A stretch of 64,000 bases of DNA from contig MU401538.1 in NCBI GenBank assembly GCA_022579005.1, forward strand, positions 89,268 through 153,267. The letters are read 5' to 3'. The position numbers and the translations under genes were made by a program. Origin of the DNA: Poronia punctata (Eukaryota; Ascomycota; Sordariomycetes; Xylariales; Xylariaceae). A model generated the notes under the pieces. It ran no database searches, was not told where the DNA came from, and worked only from the letters and a program-made list of their open reading frames with translations. Positions 21,536-34,462 of this stretch are shown piece after piece. Position 1 is the stretch's first letter. Each line of letters begins with the position of its first letter.

Positions 21536-22618
21536 TGTTTTATGTCCTTAAAGTTGCATTCTAATGTGTGTAAATGGACAAATTTCTGTGAGTGGCGTGA
21601 GATTGTAGTAGGTATTTCGGTAGTATTGGCACCGACACATTCCAGCCACCCTCCGACCTTCCTTAGGCTTGATCTTGTCGACTTCCACAGTTCCTCTTGT
21701 GTTGTTAAAGTTGTAGTCTACAACGTTTGCACCGCACGCCGGGGTCGGCATCAATGAGGGTTTGGTTCAGATGACCTTTCATAGGCGTAACAGTAACAGT
21801 CCATGCACCAAAAGGGTATCTTTGTTATTTGTAGTGAATGTCAGAGTGTTTGGCAGGTGCAGTGTGAATGCCACCCGGAGGTCCTAGGATGGAAAAGCGG
21901 AGAAGCATTTTGTAAGGGATCCAAGAATTGAGTTCAATGCATCTGATAGGCCGGAACAGAATACAGAATATAGCACCTGTGCTGTACACTATACGCCAGT
22001 TGCACACGCTTTGAACTTCCCTCTGAAAGTGGTGCGGGAAAATGCATGTGCAACCTACCTAGATAGGGATCAACTGCCCATCGTCAACTCAAGGCAAGCA
22101 GGGGAGCGCACAAGAAGAAATTGTTGATGTGATTTTATTTAATGAACTCCTCCAAAACTCATATCACCGCGAGCCATGTTATCATTCATGGGGGAAAAGC
22201 CTCAACTGAGGCCATAAGCGTACCTTCCTTGCCGGCTAACCTCACGCCCTCTTCTGCTTCTATATCATAAACAAACAGCCTTTTCTGTCCCTACCAGACC
22301 AAGCTGTCTTTTATCTATTCGTACAGTATGGGTCTTAAATCCCCATGAAGAATATAACGTGATGAAGTAACGAATGAAGCATTAATCAAGCAAAGTCTGC
22401 CTTTCTTGTGCCCTCACAACTGACAAATGGCTCGCACATATCACCACCCTTTACAAAGTCAACTGTATTGGAAATAGGGCTTGAAGGTGTTGAAGCACGG
22501 CCATAAACAACATCAGATTTCGGGGAACCCAGGAAAAGCTGATGTTTGAACTAGGCCATGAATTTCTAGTGCTGGGGATAGCACCGACTGGATAACAATT
22601 TCATGATATTATCGGCAC
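21536..22618. other. Intergenic, upstream of Rad51-like gene and downstream of PAL1
   Basis: No supported gene; only short frames such as minus 21548-21754. The part near 21540 should hold the promoter of the Rad51-like gene, and the part near 22600 the 3' end of PAL1. Confidence 0.5.
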
Positions 22619-24544
22619 CTAATCCTGGGCATGGGGGTCCGGTCGCTGTCGTCGGCTGCCCTTCAAGCTCTTCACACGTGATAGAAACCCACCACCTGCC
22701 TGTTTACCCTGTGCATCAGCCGGGCCATCCATAGTGGCATCAGTTGTTGCCCGGCGTTCAAGGCTGTGGCTGTTTCCCGGCGGAGTAAGAGGAGACGCAG
22801 CATCACTGTCCTTCCGCTTAACCGTGATGTGTTCCTCGGTCTTGTCAAATTCGGCAAAGAAAGGGTTCCTTTCAGTTGCGCTCCCACCAGTCGGTGCACT
22901 GGGTCTGGGAGTATAGTAGGCTTCGGGGCTGGTAACACGTCCGTCGCTATAATCTCGCGGCCCGCGCTTCATGCTCTTGAAACGCTGCACAACTGACTTC
23001 TTCCTTCCCAGCCCATCCGCCGCTTCTTGGGCGCTTTCCACCTGGTTTCGGGCAATAGCAGTGCGCGTCGCCGGTGTCCCCTCCAAGAAGGTCGAGCTTC
23101 CGAGACCGAGCGTCTCCTCTCCGTGCTCAAATTCGCCGCGCTGCTTCGGGTCGAACAGCTCAATGCCGTCTTTTCTAGGCTTGGGAGCATACATGGTTGT
23201 ATCATGCGATTCTTGTCCCAAGAACAGCTTGTGATCCGGTCGTTTGTTCAGGGGACCCGAGCCTCCGATGGTGTTATTGGCCGAGTCCTTAGCAAAGGCC
23301 TGCATCGGTGCACGTCTGCTGCCTTTGCGATTTCGATGCGGGTTGCAGGCGTCAAAGGGACCATCATGATGGAATACTATGTTATTACCACGTTAGTCGC
23401 ACACAAAATTGCAACGGATTCCACTATACTTACGTCCTGTGCCATAAATACTGGTAGCATCCAACTGATCAATGATGTCCAACTTCTTGGGTCGAGACTT
23501 TCCATCACGATGACGCCTCTCCCTATCTCTCTGCCTCATCTCGCGGATTCGTCTTTCTTCCTCTGTGATAGGTTTCTCCATGATGGAAGAATCGCTGTTG
23601 CGGCGAAGACGGGGCTCGGATCGTCTCTGGGGAGATGCAACCGGGGGCTTGCTTCCGTTTGGTCCGGGTGGAGCTCTGCGGCCCTTGAGCGCTTCTTCTT
23701 GTGATCGGCTGGGACGATGAGAGCTTTGAGGCGGACCGTGGCCCCGGGGAGGGATATTTTCACCACGAGGAGGACCACGGGATGGCCTATTGGTGGAAGA
23801 GTGGCTGTTGGTTTGCCTGGGCTGTTGGGATCTTTTGGCTGCGTTGTCATTGATTTCAAGGTTATCCTATATGGCCCAAGCGTTAGCTAGTACCTTGCAC
23901 AGTCACACCCGACTTGGCACCTTACAAAAAGCTCTTCGGCTGTCGGTGACCGGGCACCCTTAGGTTGTGCTTGTGCCATCTTCTCAGGGGAGGCAACGAG
24001 ATTGGAAACGGAAGAGCTGAAGGACGGGTCGAGAAACGGGTTCCTCGAAGTCGGTCGGGGAGGAGGGTCGTCAAAAGGCGAACGGAGAGGGGGGGTAGTG
24101 AGATTATTGGGCGACGCAGCACGGTTGCGGAAGGGATTGTTAGACGAGAGATTCAGTGTCAAACCCGCAGGCGGACCATTTGCTGCGCTTCGGTTGGGGG
24201 CCTGGCCTATAATCATGGCAATTAGAGCAAACGTTAGTACAGATAAGCGGTTGACGGTTGATTGCAGGCGGGAATGACGATGATGGCCTGGTAATGTGAA
24301 ACATGAGCGGCCTCAAATGAAACCAAACAGCCGACCCTCTAAGTGGATCGGGAGCGCCCAACGATTCCCCAACGCCCCAAAATTGCCAGTTGGACACGGC
24401 GCCTTTTAAACGAGAAATGACAGGAGACTGATAGGAGGTAAAAAGCAAGGTAGAAGCAAGTCTCTGCTTTAGCGCTTCGGGGGTTGGTGTTAGGCGTAAC
24501 TGCTTCTTACCTAGGCCAAGCAGATCGCCCTCCATGGTGGACAT
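22619..24544 (-). CDS. PAL1: Pal1 cell-morphology protein
   Basis: Four exons: 24544-24511, 24206-23926, 23866-23434 and 23376-22619, giving 501 residues. All introns have GTAAG donors and TAG acceptors with matching phases. The disordered N-terminal half is Pro/Ser/Asn-rich with repeated NPF motifs (SNNPFRNRA, RNPFLDPSF), which bind EH-domain endocytic proteins. The Pal1 core then reads EKPITEEERRIREMRQRDRE, PKKLDIIDQLDATSIYGTG, LFHHDGPFDACNPHRNRKG, RRAPMQAFAKDSANNTIGGS and GPLNKRPD. The C-terminus is basic (FLSRVKSLKGSRRQRP). Fission-yeast Pal1 localises to growth sites and helps keep cylindrical shape; fungal homologues associate with endocytic sites. The first coding exon is 34 nt. Confidence 0.93.
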
Positions 24545-27500
24545 GGCGACGAAAACCTGATTTGATCTTCCTGTTCTCTTCTGTTCCCTCTTGTACTTCA
24601 AATGCGACACAGGTGTTCCCAAGTTGCAGGGACACCAGCCTATCTGCACGAGCTACCCGGAGGCTTGGAAAATGATTGGCAAGGAACTATGGAATTCGGT
24701 TGCTTCTTGGGTAATGAGTGGTAGTCGATATGCTGTGGTATGTGAGGATAAATAGATGGTTGGATGTTGATGTGGATCGGTGGTAGAGAGGCAAATGAAC
24801 TCAGACCGGCGTCGGGGGTTCTCTTTCGGGGCAGGCGGTTACTAATTAAGCGGACAAATAGCTGGCCCAGAACCTGGCGCTGGGTCGAAGCCGCAGATTG
24901 TTCTTGGTGGATTAATAACCTTGGTTACGTTGAGGGGTACCGTAAAGATGATCTTCCGGGGGACTTGTACAGCATATGAAAGGCCAGAGCTGGTACAAGG
25001 GGATCGATCAAGTGACGTCTTGCTAGTCGCTGGGCTCAGGGCTGCTTCAGGGATGGTTCGGGACTGGTCATCACGCGGTAATGTAATTCAGAAGATTGAC
25101 TTCCAGAAAATAGATATGCAGGCCACGCGCAGCTGCGACAGCACGCGGCAATGTAAAGAATCACACTGCAATCAAATCGATGAAATGTAGAAAATGTGGC
25201 CACATAACAGTAAGAACTCTGCTTGGGCGATCGGACCGTGTAAAGAAGAAGTCTGCAGAGGTCAAACTGCTAAGGCAATGGATTTTGTTGAGAAATAAAA
25301 GGAGGAGAGGGATGGGAGATTGACCAGGTCAAATGTTTATCGGAATTAATTGGCACCGCTATTGCGCACAGAGTCGAAAAGTAGGGGAAGAAGTTATGAA
25401 AATTCAGTACCAAGGGCTGTCCAGACTACGGTAATTGTAAATGCACAGGTCTTGAGGTGTACTGATTTTTTATTTAGGGATCGCCTTGATAAACGATTCA
25501 AGAAGACAAGTATGATTTGAAGAGACGACAGACAGAGTTGTTGGAAGAACAAAGGGTCTGACGGGCCTCGTATGCACGTGAATCCCTTTTTACTACAAAA
25601 CTAGTAATAACAGGTCCAAGTCACCTGAGCTTTGTCCCGTTATCCAGGTCTCTCAGGCCAGACAAGATGGTGAATGAATAGAGACGGCAAGCACGGAGGG
25701 GATGACGGTGGCAATGGAAAGTGGTACAGAATACCTAGGTACAGTCTTCACTCCTTACCCAGTACTATAACGTTATAGGTAAAGCGCAAGGAAGGGCGCA
25801 TGCATAGTACGCTTCATCACGTCTAGTTTGTTCAAGTTGGCTTTGATTTCTCACGGGGACCTGCTAGGAACTGGGGAACATCCATGCCAGCACCCAAATG
25901 ATGCACAGCATGCATACCTGCATATGTAAGTAGGTGGTATAGAAGTATGGAAAAGGTAGGAAGTGCAACCTGTTTAGGACCACACTCCGAGCTATTGTAA
26001 CCTACTCGTAGCAAAATGGTTTTTTAGGCCTACGAGTAGGTTAGAGGGTTCATCTCAAGCGCCCACTCTACACGTACTTGGAGATAGTACAGGTAGGTAG
26101 CTGAGAGAGCTTGAGACCTCATATTCATTCATCTACCTGGTCTGTACTCAGCAATATGCATGCAGGCAGTATGCTTATTTACCCGTAGATCATTATAGAC
26201 CAAGAAACTATTGCTAGTACAAAAGCTTGACTAAAAGGTTAATTTAGGAGAATCTACCTATTATTCGTGGCTCTTTTAAGGTGAGCAGCCAGGGGCAGCG
26301 TCCTTAACCTGCTTCAATTGGAATCGCATGACCACCTAAAATATTTCTTAAAGGACATGTTTCCAGCTCTGCGTTTTTTGTGTTTGGAGAAGATCTTCAG
26401 TCTGCTATGCGCAAATATTGCTGAAATACAGGATCATGAAACCTGGACCCTTTTCATGGGTAGGTACCTAACCTAATTTAATCATGCCACTAGACATGTT
26501 TGACGTCTTGTGACTGGCCCCGTCTTTAGCTTGACACTTCCTCATACGGTTAATGATAGGCCTAAAAGGAAAAAAGGGGTACAGAGCAACAAGGGGAATG
26601 AAGAACTTTTAAGGGTACCGGTATTGAGGCTAGATTGTTTAGCACTTTGGCTAATATGGCCACGCGGTTCAGCAGGAAAGTAAAGTACTGTGGTGCACAC
26701 ATACGTGTACATGTAAATGTAAATGCACAAGCTCATCTATGCATACCTATACAAAGTACTATCTATATATTTCAGGGCAGAGCATTGTAAAGCCCTTGTG
26801 CAGCTGAGGCTTGCTGAGATTGAAGGCATCTAAGAGCGCTCCTTTGGGAATATTCCATCAGCTAGATATGCAGGTATTGTGCTTTGAAATCCAGCCTTAT
26901 ACGAGTACGTGGAGGTACCGAGCATACCCTTTCAGCTGGCAACAAACTGGACGTTATACCTTCAAGAGGTCTTTCCAGCTCAGGCAAGGGACCATTTTGG
27001 AGTCTTTATGCAGTCCAGGATCAGGGTTTAATAAGTTGAGAGGACCACAATTAGAAGCATACACGTACTCGTAGATACATGCAATACAGATGACAGTAGT
27101 AGAATTTTAACGTCTATCTTGGGTGGGTCCGGGCTAACTATAATGGCGCGACTGTGGCTGCAAGTGCCTTGGCAGCCAGCCGCCCCTTACCACCCCACGT
27201 GACCTCTCTTCGGGTTTATGTTAGGAAAGACGGTAATACAGATGACAGGACAGGACCTGAAATTCTCTCATTGTCTCAACAGGGGACAATCACTCCGGGA
27301 GTTTAAAGATGCAAGACAAGTTCATGCTTGCTTGTTCTCCTTTGCTTCTTGCTACAAGACAAGGTATACTTTTTGTTTCTTACTTTCAAAACATCGTTTT
27401 CTTCTGGGGAAAAAGATATTTGTAGAGTAGTAGCCTCGGTTGCTACTCGTTGCTACCAAGCATTTATCTAGTAATATTAACCTCGCAAGCTGCAGGGACC

Positions 27501-28503
27501 AAAAGATTTCCCCAACATATGATCTGATATTTGTGGATGGATGGATATACCCAGTTATTTTAGCAATGTTGGAATTGTTCAATTGGACTCTACCTACCTT
27601 ACTTGGTAGGTAACTACTCCAATTCACCGCTTCCACTTGGCATGATTGTTGCAAGGCAAGTGAAGTAAGGAATCTCTCCATGGATACCTACTTAAATCAT
27701 GATATATAAACCTTGCCCAAGGCATTTGTAAACAGCAGTCTCAAGCTTATATCCTTCTCAGTACCTAGGTTTAGCCTCTCTTTTCGGTGTGTTGTGCTTT
27801 GGGGGTTTCTGCTTGTCCCCTTGAACAGGAGATACCCTGTAATGCCACGGTGTGTAAATAGGTACAATTGTGGCAAAGACCAATTAAGTTCCCCCCCCCC
27901 CCCCCCCCCACGGCTTTCAGATGTAATAATTAAGGGTCTTTGCCGCGGTTTCTTCACGGTATAACCCGCTAAGCTAGTCTAGTTGGATCTTCCACAAGAT
28001 CTGGCTTGCACGTTGGGGGGCCGGATGCTGACTGGATCCTAGCAGCCCAGCGTGCCCAGTTAGCAGTTTGACTACCTACCTCCTTAAATGGTTTATGCCA
28101 GTATACTGAGTATAGCATTGCATGTTTTTTCGAGGAAGCGAGCTAGCAGGCATACTTGTAGATTCTTTTTGTTGTTTTACAAATATAAGTGGTCTACCTT
28201 GGTAAGTCGTACCTACTCGTATATAGAGGTAAATACAGTAACTTCATGTCAAGAGGGATGACCTGTTTACACGTGTGTTTGGTCTTTTGACTACAATATA
28301 ATTAACAATCTACGCATACAAGAATGTCCTGGCCGCTCAGACCATCTCTTTCATTGCCCAGGCCAGCGCGTCGGCGGAATGTGTTACATGCCTATTCCCA
28401 TCGCCGTTCCCGTCGTTTTGGGCAGTGTTTTGGCTTTACCCAAGTTGACTGGCGCCAACTTTGTCCAGAGGGAACAAAACAGGCCATTTTAGTCCATCTC
28501 ACA
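24545..28503. other. Intergenic desert of about 4 kb
   Basis: No gene could be supported on either strand; the longest frames (27352-27681 minus, 109 codons) lack family features or splice partners. The first kilobase is the PAL1 promoter side. The rest contains TAGGTA/TACCTA words, four copies of TACTCGTA (26003, 26031, 27066, 28214), a perfect inverted repeat at 25998-26043 and a C run near 27892-27909. Confidence 0.5.
25998..26043. repeat. Perfect 14-bp inverted repeat, 18-nt loop
   Basis: The left arm TAACCTACTCGTAG (25998-26011) and the right arm CTACGAGTAGGTTA (26030-26043) are exact reverse complements. Each arm contains the octamer TACTCGTA/TACGAGTA that recurs through the intergenic DNA. 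No T run follows, so it is not an obvious terminator. Confidence 0.9.
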
Positions 28504-29648
28504 TTAGATATGTGCGTCCATGTCGACGGACAATCTACTCCCATCCACCAAAGAAGGGTCCAGGTCGAGCAGCTTGTTCAGCACGTAGTAGACGCCATCC
28601 GCAAAACACGTACCGTCGGTCTCCATGACCCGCCATGTAAACATTCTTGACTCCTCTTTCCAAACATGGTCTGGCCAGTCGTGGAAGACGCCCATGCCCA
28701 GGAGCAAACGCAGGGCAATAAAGGTTATTTTAGGATCCGACAGGGCGTTGTGAAACCCTTCAATGCTGAGCTCCCAAGTGCAGTTGGGGGACGGACGAGC
28801 ACCGGCTTGCACGAGCCAAAATAATTTCCGGAGAGCTTTCTCGTCCCAGGGGCCAGTTATGAGCTCGTCCGGGACTTCCGTGTGTGGGTGGACGTCGATC
28901 CGCATCTGGCAAGCTTCTCGTGTGAAGAGTTCGCCGAACTGACAATCTTCGAGCTGGCATGTGAAGGCACCCAAAGAGTCATAAGCCGAGTCAAAATATT
29001 CTCTGACCGCTGTGTCTTTGTCAACTACGGGCAACTGGAGAGTGGGCCCCGAGCATCTACACGGGTCCCAGGTGACCCTATATCGGAATATTCGCTCCCC
29101 AGCGTACCGACGGACCCAAGTATCCCAGCAGTCGAGAATCATGTCGATGTCGGCCCACCCACATGCCAGCAGGTCCGACTAGAGAGTGTCAGCAATGGAT
29201 AAGTCAAGCCAAACGGGCGGGATTGGAGGCGCACCTGGAAACAAGGGTTTCCGGGAATTTCAACATGGCTCATTTTTACTTCTTCGTCGCACCCCAAAGT
29301 GTTCCGGTATGGTTTTAGAATCATGCCATACTGGACCACCCAACTATAGCACTCATCCCAAGTTGGCGCAAATGCAGAGATAAAAGTCTTGCGCAAGGTA
29401 GAGCGACCGGAAAGAAGCCAGCCTAGACGATGACTAGCCCGCGGTAGGTTGACATTCTCGCTGTACCAAAAAATAAGCTCGAGGATTTCAAGAGGCATCT
29501 CTAATAGAGACGCACGGGAGAAGCGTATCCCAGTTGGCTTCTCTTTTCTCGTCTGTTTCGGAATTCTTCGGCGTGTCGAAGTGTGGGCAACTGGCGGTTC
29601 TCCCTTGACACGTCGTTTGCCGCGGACCCTGATAGGCGTCAACTCCAT
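28504..29648 (-). CDS. F-box-like fungal protein
   Basis: Exon 1 29648-29235, intron 29179-29234 (GTGCGC donor, TTGCTGAC branch, TAG acceptor, phase 0) and exon 2 29178-28504 give 362 residues. A basic N-terminus (VRGKRRVKGEPP, STRRRIPKQTRKEK) precedes an F-box-like segment LLEMPLEILELIFWYSENVN (48-67) with the typical NLPRASHRLGWLLS. The rest (TFISAFAPTWDECYSW, SDLLACGWADIDMILDCWDTW, LIIGPW-like and PDHVWKEE blocks) matches a large family expanded in sordariomycetes. F-box proteins recruit substrates to SCF ubiquitin ligases; substrates of this family are unknown. It is divergent from MRS2. A longer open frame upstream of 29648 is rejected because the family starts near the basic segment. 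Confidence 0.78.
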
Positions 29649-30437
29649 TGCCGAATACGTAGAAAAAAGCCGTGGATAGAAGTCTTTTTCAATAAAAGTT
29701 ATCTTCGGCCAGACTCCCCAGTATTGTCGTGATTTTGACGGCTTCCCTACACCACGATGACACTCGTGGACATTTCTATGGGAAAGGGGTACCAGTGACT
29801 TATTTTGCCTGCTTGACTCTCTGGATGCAATGCAAATGTGTAACTGAGATCTGCTGTAAATTGTTTTCTCTTTTCCGTTGTACACGTAGTTGCTCGTATC
29901 TCGTATCGAAAGGTATCATGTAAGTAGGTATGTACATGTACCTAACCTTACGTACTTGTATGGAAGTTTTGGGATAACTACTCGTACGCCACGGCAGTCG
30001 TTGCATACTCGTAGTAGTAAAGGGGAGTTGGACTTCTAACGTGCATGTAGACTGTGTTCACCATGGTGTTGGGTACATTTGTAACCACAAGATTGAAAGG
30101 TTATCATCTCCTATTGTGGTACCTAGAGAAGATATCGGTAGGTACATGTACCTACAAATACGAAAGCGTCAGCAACTGGCACTGTCAGGCGCACTATAGA
30201 ATTTGTCCAGCTGCCAATAGATTGGCTGACGATAGGGAAAGAGACCCATGCTTGCTTTCGCCAACATTTTTCTAGACGTCGCGCGCGCCTCGGTTTGAAG
30301 ATTTGAAGACGAGAACCTCGAGATATGCCAGCGTCTCCGAAAATACAATGGACATAGCCTTACCAGCCAGGAACTATAGAGCGCCAGACGTCTCTTTGAT
30401 CTACATTTCTTATTCCTAGCCCCGGCACCAGGACACA
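29649..30437. promoter_or_regulatory. Divergent promoter, F-box-like gene and MRS2
   Basis: These 789 bases separate two start codons. They contain TAGGTA and CATGTA words and two TACTCGTA octamers (29979, 30006). No frame with family features is seen. Confidence 0.5.
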
Positions 30438-32176
30438 ATGACAACCCTTCGGCCGCCCGTGCCATCTGCTCGGTTGCTTCGCTTCCTTCGCCAGCAAACT
30501 GAAAGCCCCAGATATTTCAGTGCACATCCTGGTACCTGTACTCATATAGGAAAGACGCCCGGGAAGGCCCCGTGCACTGCGCGCTCGCAACAGACTGCCT
30601 CGTGTACATCTGACCCGGAACTTAAATCGTTAATACGAGCCCCGAACCCTCGAGCCTCCAAAATCAAACGGTCGCATGTGCTACATAACTCGGCGCGCTA
30701 TCAACACAACACCACAGACAGTCCTCCAAAGGCCTGCAGACCGGCATGGCAAGAATGGATATTGGGATTAGGGACAAGACGGCCAGGTCGGCCACTCGAA
30801 CCCGACGACCTCCCCGAAGCCGATCGCGAAGGAAACAGCAATTCCATGTTTAGTACCCGTCGCCAGCTCAGCAAAAAGGCTGCGTCGGAGCCTCGACTAC
30901 GCTGCACAGAGGTCGACGACAACGGCAATGTCATTCTTGTAGATAGCGAATTCAAGAAGAGCGAACTGATAGCCAAGGTAGGCGGACAACCCGGGCAACC
31001 ACGCGTAGGCGTTGAAAACAAAGTTGGCTAATTAGCAACGTATAGTTTGGTCTTCTGCCCCGCGATCTGCGCAAAATCGATTCCTCAAATCTTCCACACA
31101 TCCTCGTACGGCCTACTTCGATATTACTCAATCTACTGCACCTAAAGGTTCTTATCAAGCATAACCGCGTGCTCCTCTTCGATGTGTACGGCACGAAAGC
31201 GTCATACCCCCAATCCGCTTTCATGTACGACCTACAGGGGAAACTCCAACAGAAAGCGCCAGCAACCAACGGCGGCCTACCATACGAGTTTCGCGCGCTT
31301 GAAGCGGTACTACAGTCGGTTACGCAAGAGTTGGAAGCCGACTTCGAGGCAGTAAGAGACCCAGTTATCCGCATCCTAGGAGAGCTAGAGGACGATATCG
31401 ACCGCCACAAGCTACGCGTGCTTCTCATCCTCTCCAAGCGTGTCAGTACTTTCGAACAGAAGGCCAAGCTTGTCCGTGATGCCATTGACGAGCTGCTTGA
31501 GGCCGACGACGATCTGGCGGCCATGTACTTGACGGAAAAGGCCCACGACATTCACCGGCAACTGGATGATCACACCGAGGTAGAGATGTTGTTGGAGTCG
31601 TACCATAAACTCTGCGACGAGATCGTCCAAGAAGCGCAGAATTTGGTGTCGTCTATCCGTAATACCGAGGAAATGTGAGTTACACGAGTTTGAACGGATT
31701 CCCAGCTCTTCCGTCCTTTGTTACCACGGCTGCCAACACCGGGTTGAGCTGAATTGTGCTAACCCCTATTCCCTAGTATCCGAGCTATATTGGATGCCAA
31801 CCGCAACTCTCTCATGTTACTAGACCTGAAATTCAGTGTCGGCACGCTGGGACTAGCAATGGGCACCTTTATCGCCGGCTTATACGGTGCCAACCTGGAA
31901 AACTTCATCGAGGAGACGAACTGGGGCTTCGGCGCAGTTACCGGTGTGTCGGTTATCATGTCACTGCTGGTCTGCAAATACGGTATGGCCAAACTGCGGC
32001 AGCTGCAACGTATCAAGATGCAGGGAGACGCACCCCCTTCGAGAAATAGGGAGTACCACTGGTTCCACGACGATAGTCATGTTGGGCTCTTGGATCCCCG
32101 CAACCGCGAGAAATTGCGGCGCCTCCAGATGATGAAGGCTGATGGCAAGAAGCCATCGAAAAAGTCGTGGTGGTGA
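30438..32176 (+). CDS. MRS2: Mitochondrial inner-membrane Mg2+ channel Mrs2
   Basis: Three exons: 30438-30977, 31046-31674 and 31777-32176, giving 522 residues. Introns 30978-31045 and 31675-31776 have GTAGGC/GTGAGT donors and GCTAA-type branch sites. A Ser/Arg-rich N-terminus suits a mitochondrial presequence. Core blocks are RCTEVDDNGNVIL, KFGLLPRDLRKIDSSNLPHI, RVLLFDVYGTKASY, LPYEFRALEAVLQSV and the long coiled region to ILDANRNSLMLLDLK. Two TM helices follow: LGLAMGTFIAGLY (about 414-426) and VTGVSVIMSLLVCKYG. The CorA/Mrs2 signature Gly-Met-Asn after TM1 reads Gly-Ala-Asn here (427-429), followed by the expected LENFIEETNWGFG. Mrs2 pentamers import Mg2+ into the matrix. Family identity is very secure; the motif change is noteworthy. 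Confidence 0.95.
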
Positions 32177-33786
32177 AATATATATCCCCACCTCCCTTTG
32201 ACAGTTCGAGCCATGTTTGAATAGTACCGCCGTGTTTTTGTTTCCAGAGACATAGAAATATCAAGAGTCGGGCGTCCCGGTGGGTAAAGAGGCAAGAGGT
32301 AATATGTAGACTGTGTGTAACGGCCACATGAGCCAACTGATGAATTTCTGCTCGGCAAGCGTCATCCTCTCCTCTTTCTTGAGCGTTCTTATTTCATGGA
32401 AATCTGTGTATATACCTATCAACTAGAACTGAACACCACTTTCAACCATATACTTGCCTATCCATATGTACGAATGTTTGTCCAGGTGTCTTGCCAACAA
32501 GAGTGGCCATATATTTGTAAGCTGTATATGTACTTGGCAGGAATTCTCTTAATATCAACCTGGCGTACCTGGGAATGTACCTAGGTAATGATAGCCATAC
32601 CAACAACTGTCTGAGAGCCAAACTTGATATGCTTCCAGAAGTTCTAAGTAAGGGAGGACAAGTCTAACATCCTATCCTTAAGCCACTCCCTTGATCCAGT
32701 TGGCAACCAACTGCCCTGGTAAATGTGTATAAACTCATATAGTGCACCATATGACTGACTGGTCTTGGAGCTTGGAGCATGACAGAACCAGCCAAGAAGA
32801 GTACTGCTTTGGATAAATTCCAGCTTACAAGTACATCAATTAGGACCAGGTATGAAAAAAAAAAACCTGTTGGGCTTGATAAGTAGGATTGATACCTGGA
32901 TAAATCACAACAAGGTGTCGTTGGTTGTACAAGAAAAGACCATTATGGTGTCCTTTTCCCCTGATAATGTATTGCTCCGAGTTCTTTCCCCTCTCTACTG
33001 TCCATCCGACAAGAGGACTATTTCTTTCCCTTCATCTGACCATGAGGGATGGTAACAATGTCCTAATACATCTATCCCATTGCCTATACCGAGTGAGTCA
33101 CACTCACTCACTTATTTCACTCATCTCGCAATTGCTTACCCTTTAAGTAACTTTTATCAAATCAAAAGTAGAGTCGTGAATCGTGACTCCCATGAACTGA
33201 CTATAACAGGAACATGCTCGATGTATTTTGTTTATTTACCTAAGCTACAAGAACCAAAAAAAAAAAGAAGAAAAAAAAACCAGGCAGCATAGTCTACCGT
33301 ATATAGAACACTTCTCAGCTTTTTCCCTTTACCCATCCATGTCCGTGAATCAATCCCGAAAATACTTAGTCACACACAGCCCCCCCCCCTCGTGTTCACG
33401 TAAGGTGAGGTTAGGTAGGTACTTCCATCTGAACTTTGCCTGTATTTTGCCAAAATTCTGTGAGTCATTGTATACGTGATGCACATGGAATAAATCCTCT
33501 ACCTTTCTGGCGTATACCTGGTGACTCTTACTAAAAACAAGAAGAACGCATCGTGGAGGGGGGGGGGGGGGGGGTAAGTAAGGGAGATAACAAGTTAACT
33601 TTACATATCCTTCTCTTCTCAACATGTAGTCAGACCTATGCTAGAGACATCTAACCTAACCTAAATCGGTCCCGTCAATATAAGTCTTTGACCAGGGACT
33701 CCGTAGGTAGGTAGAATACGGGGGAAACGAGACGAGGTGGTATCATCACAAGAGGTTTCGTAGGTAGGTAGCCAGACAAGACAAGA

Positions 33787-33812
33787 AAAGGCAAGGCAAG
33801 GCAAGGCAAGGC
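33787..33812. repeat. AAGGC pentamer run
   Basis: About five tandem copies of AAGGC. The same pentamer, in one orientation or the other, recurs at 37461-37476 and 39642-39693. Confidence 0.85.
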
Positions 33813-33903
33813 GTTGTCTGCCCTGTTTCATTCTTCTACCTAAACTGCAATTCCATCTCATCTTTTCATCATACAGCCAGTCAGTCAGTCAGCCAAGACA
33901 TAT

Positions 33904-33926
33904 ACATACATACATACATACATACA
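33904..33926. repeat. CATA tetranucleotide microsatellite
   Basis: About six copies of CATA in intergenic DNA. Confidence 0.85.
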
Positions 33927-34104
33927 CCTTTGGGGCGATAATCTTAATCCCCAGCCTGCTTCTTCCGGCAACAAAAAGGCATATATCCAAACCAAAAAGT
34001 GAATAAAGACTAGGTAGATACAGATTTTGCCCGGTAGCAAGGCTTGGACTTACAGCTTGAACCCCTGTCTGTTATTGATCGCAGCCTGATTTCTAGATAA
34101 ATAT

Positions 34105-34110
<6 letters not shown>

Positions 34111-34149
<39 letters not shown>

Positions 34150-34166
34150 TGTGTGTGTGTGTGTGT
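34111..34166. repeat. Compound GA / GT microsatellite
   Basis: A (GA)n run of about 36 bases passes directly into a (GT)n run of about 20 bases. Confidence 0.95.
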
Positions 34167-34433
34167 GCACGTGGAAATGTTGAATTGGTGCTTCCCGTAT
34201 GCATGCATGCATGCAGGCATGCATCTACCATGTCCGGATTCCGGAAAGCAGCAGGCTACCTACCTACCTTATCTACCTTACCTGTCGGCTGTGAAATAAA
34301 CAGATAGAAGAGCGTTTGTCTAGCTGGCCGTTTTACCTTGGTTATATCTTTTGTGTATAGGTAGATATTATTGCATTTGCAAGAGAAAAATTCAATCTTC
34401 ATATCTAACCTAGACGCTTTCATCTGTTCTGGC

Positions 34434-34462
34434 AAGGCAGGCAGGCAGGCAGGCAGGCAGGC
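34434..34462. repeat. CAGG tetranucleotide microsatellite
   Basis: About seven tandem copies of CAGG. Confidence 0.9.

Noticed and set aside
33787..33812. AAGGC run as a CRISPR or telomeric repeat
   Set aside because: Tandem pentamers without spacers in a eukaryotic genome; no CRISPR array and no TTAGGG telomere repeat is present in the window.
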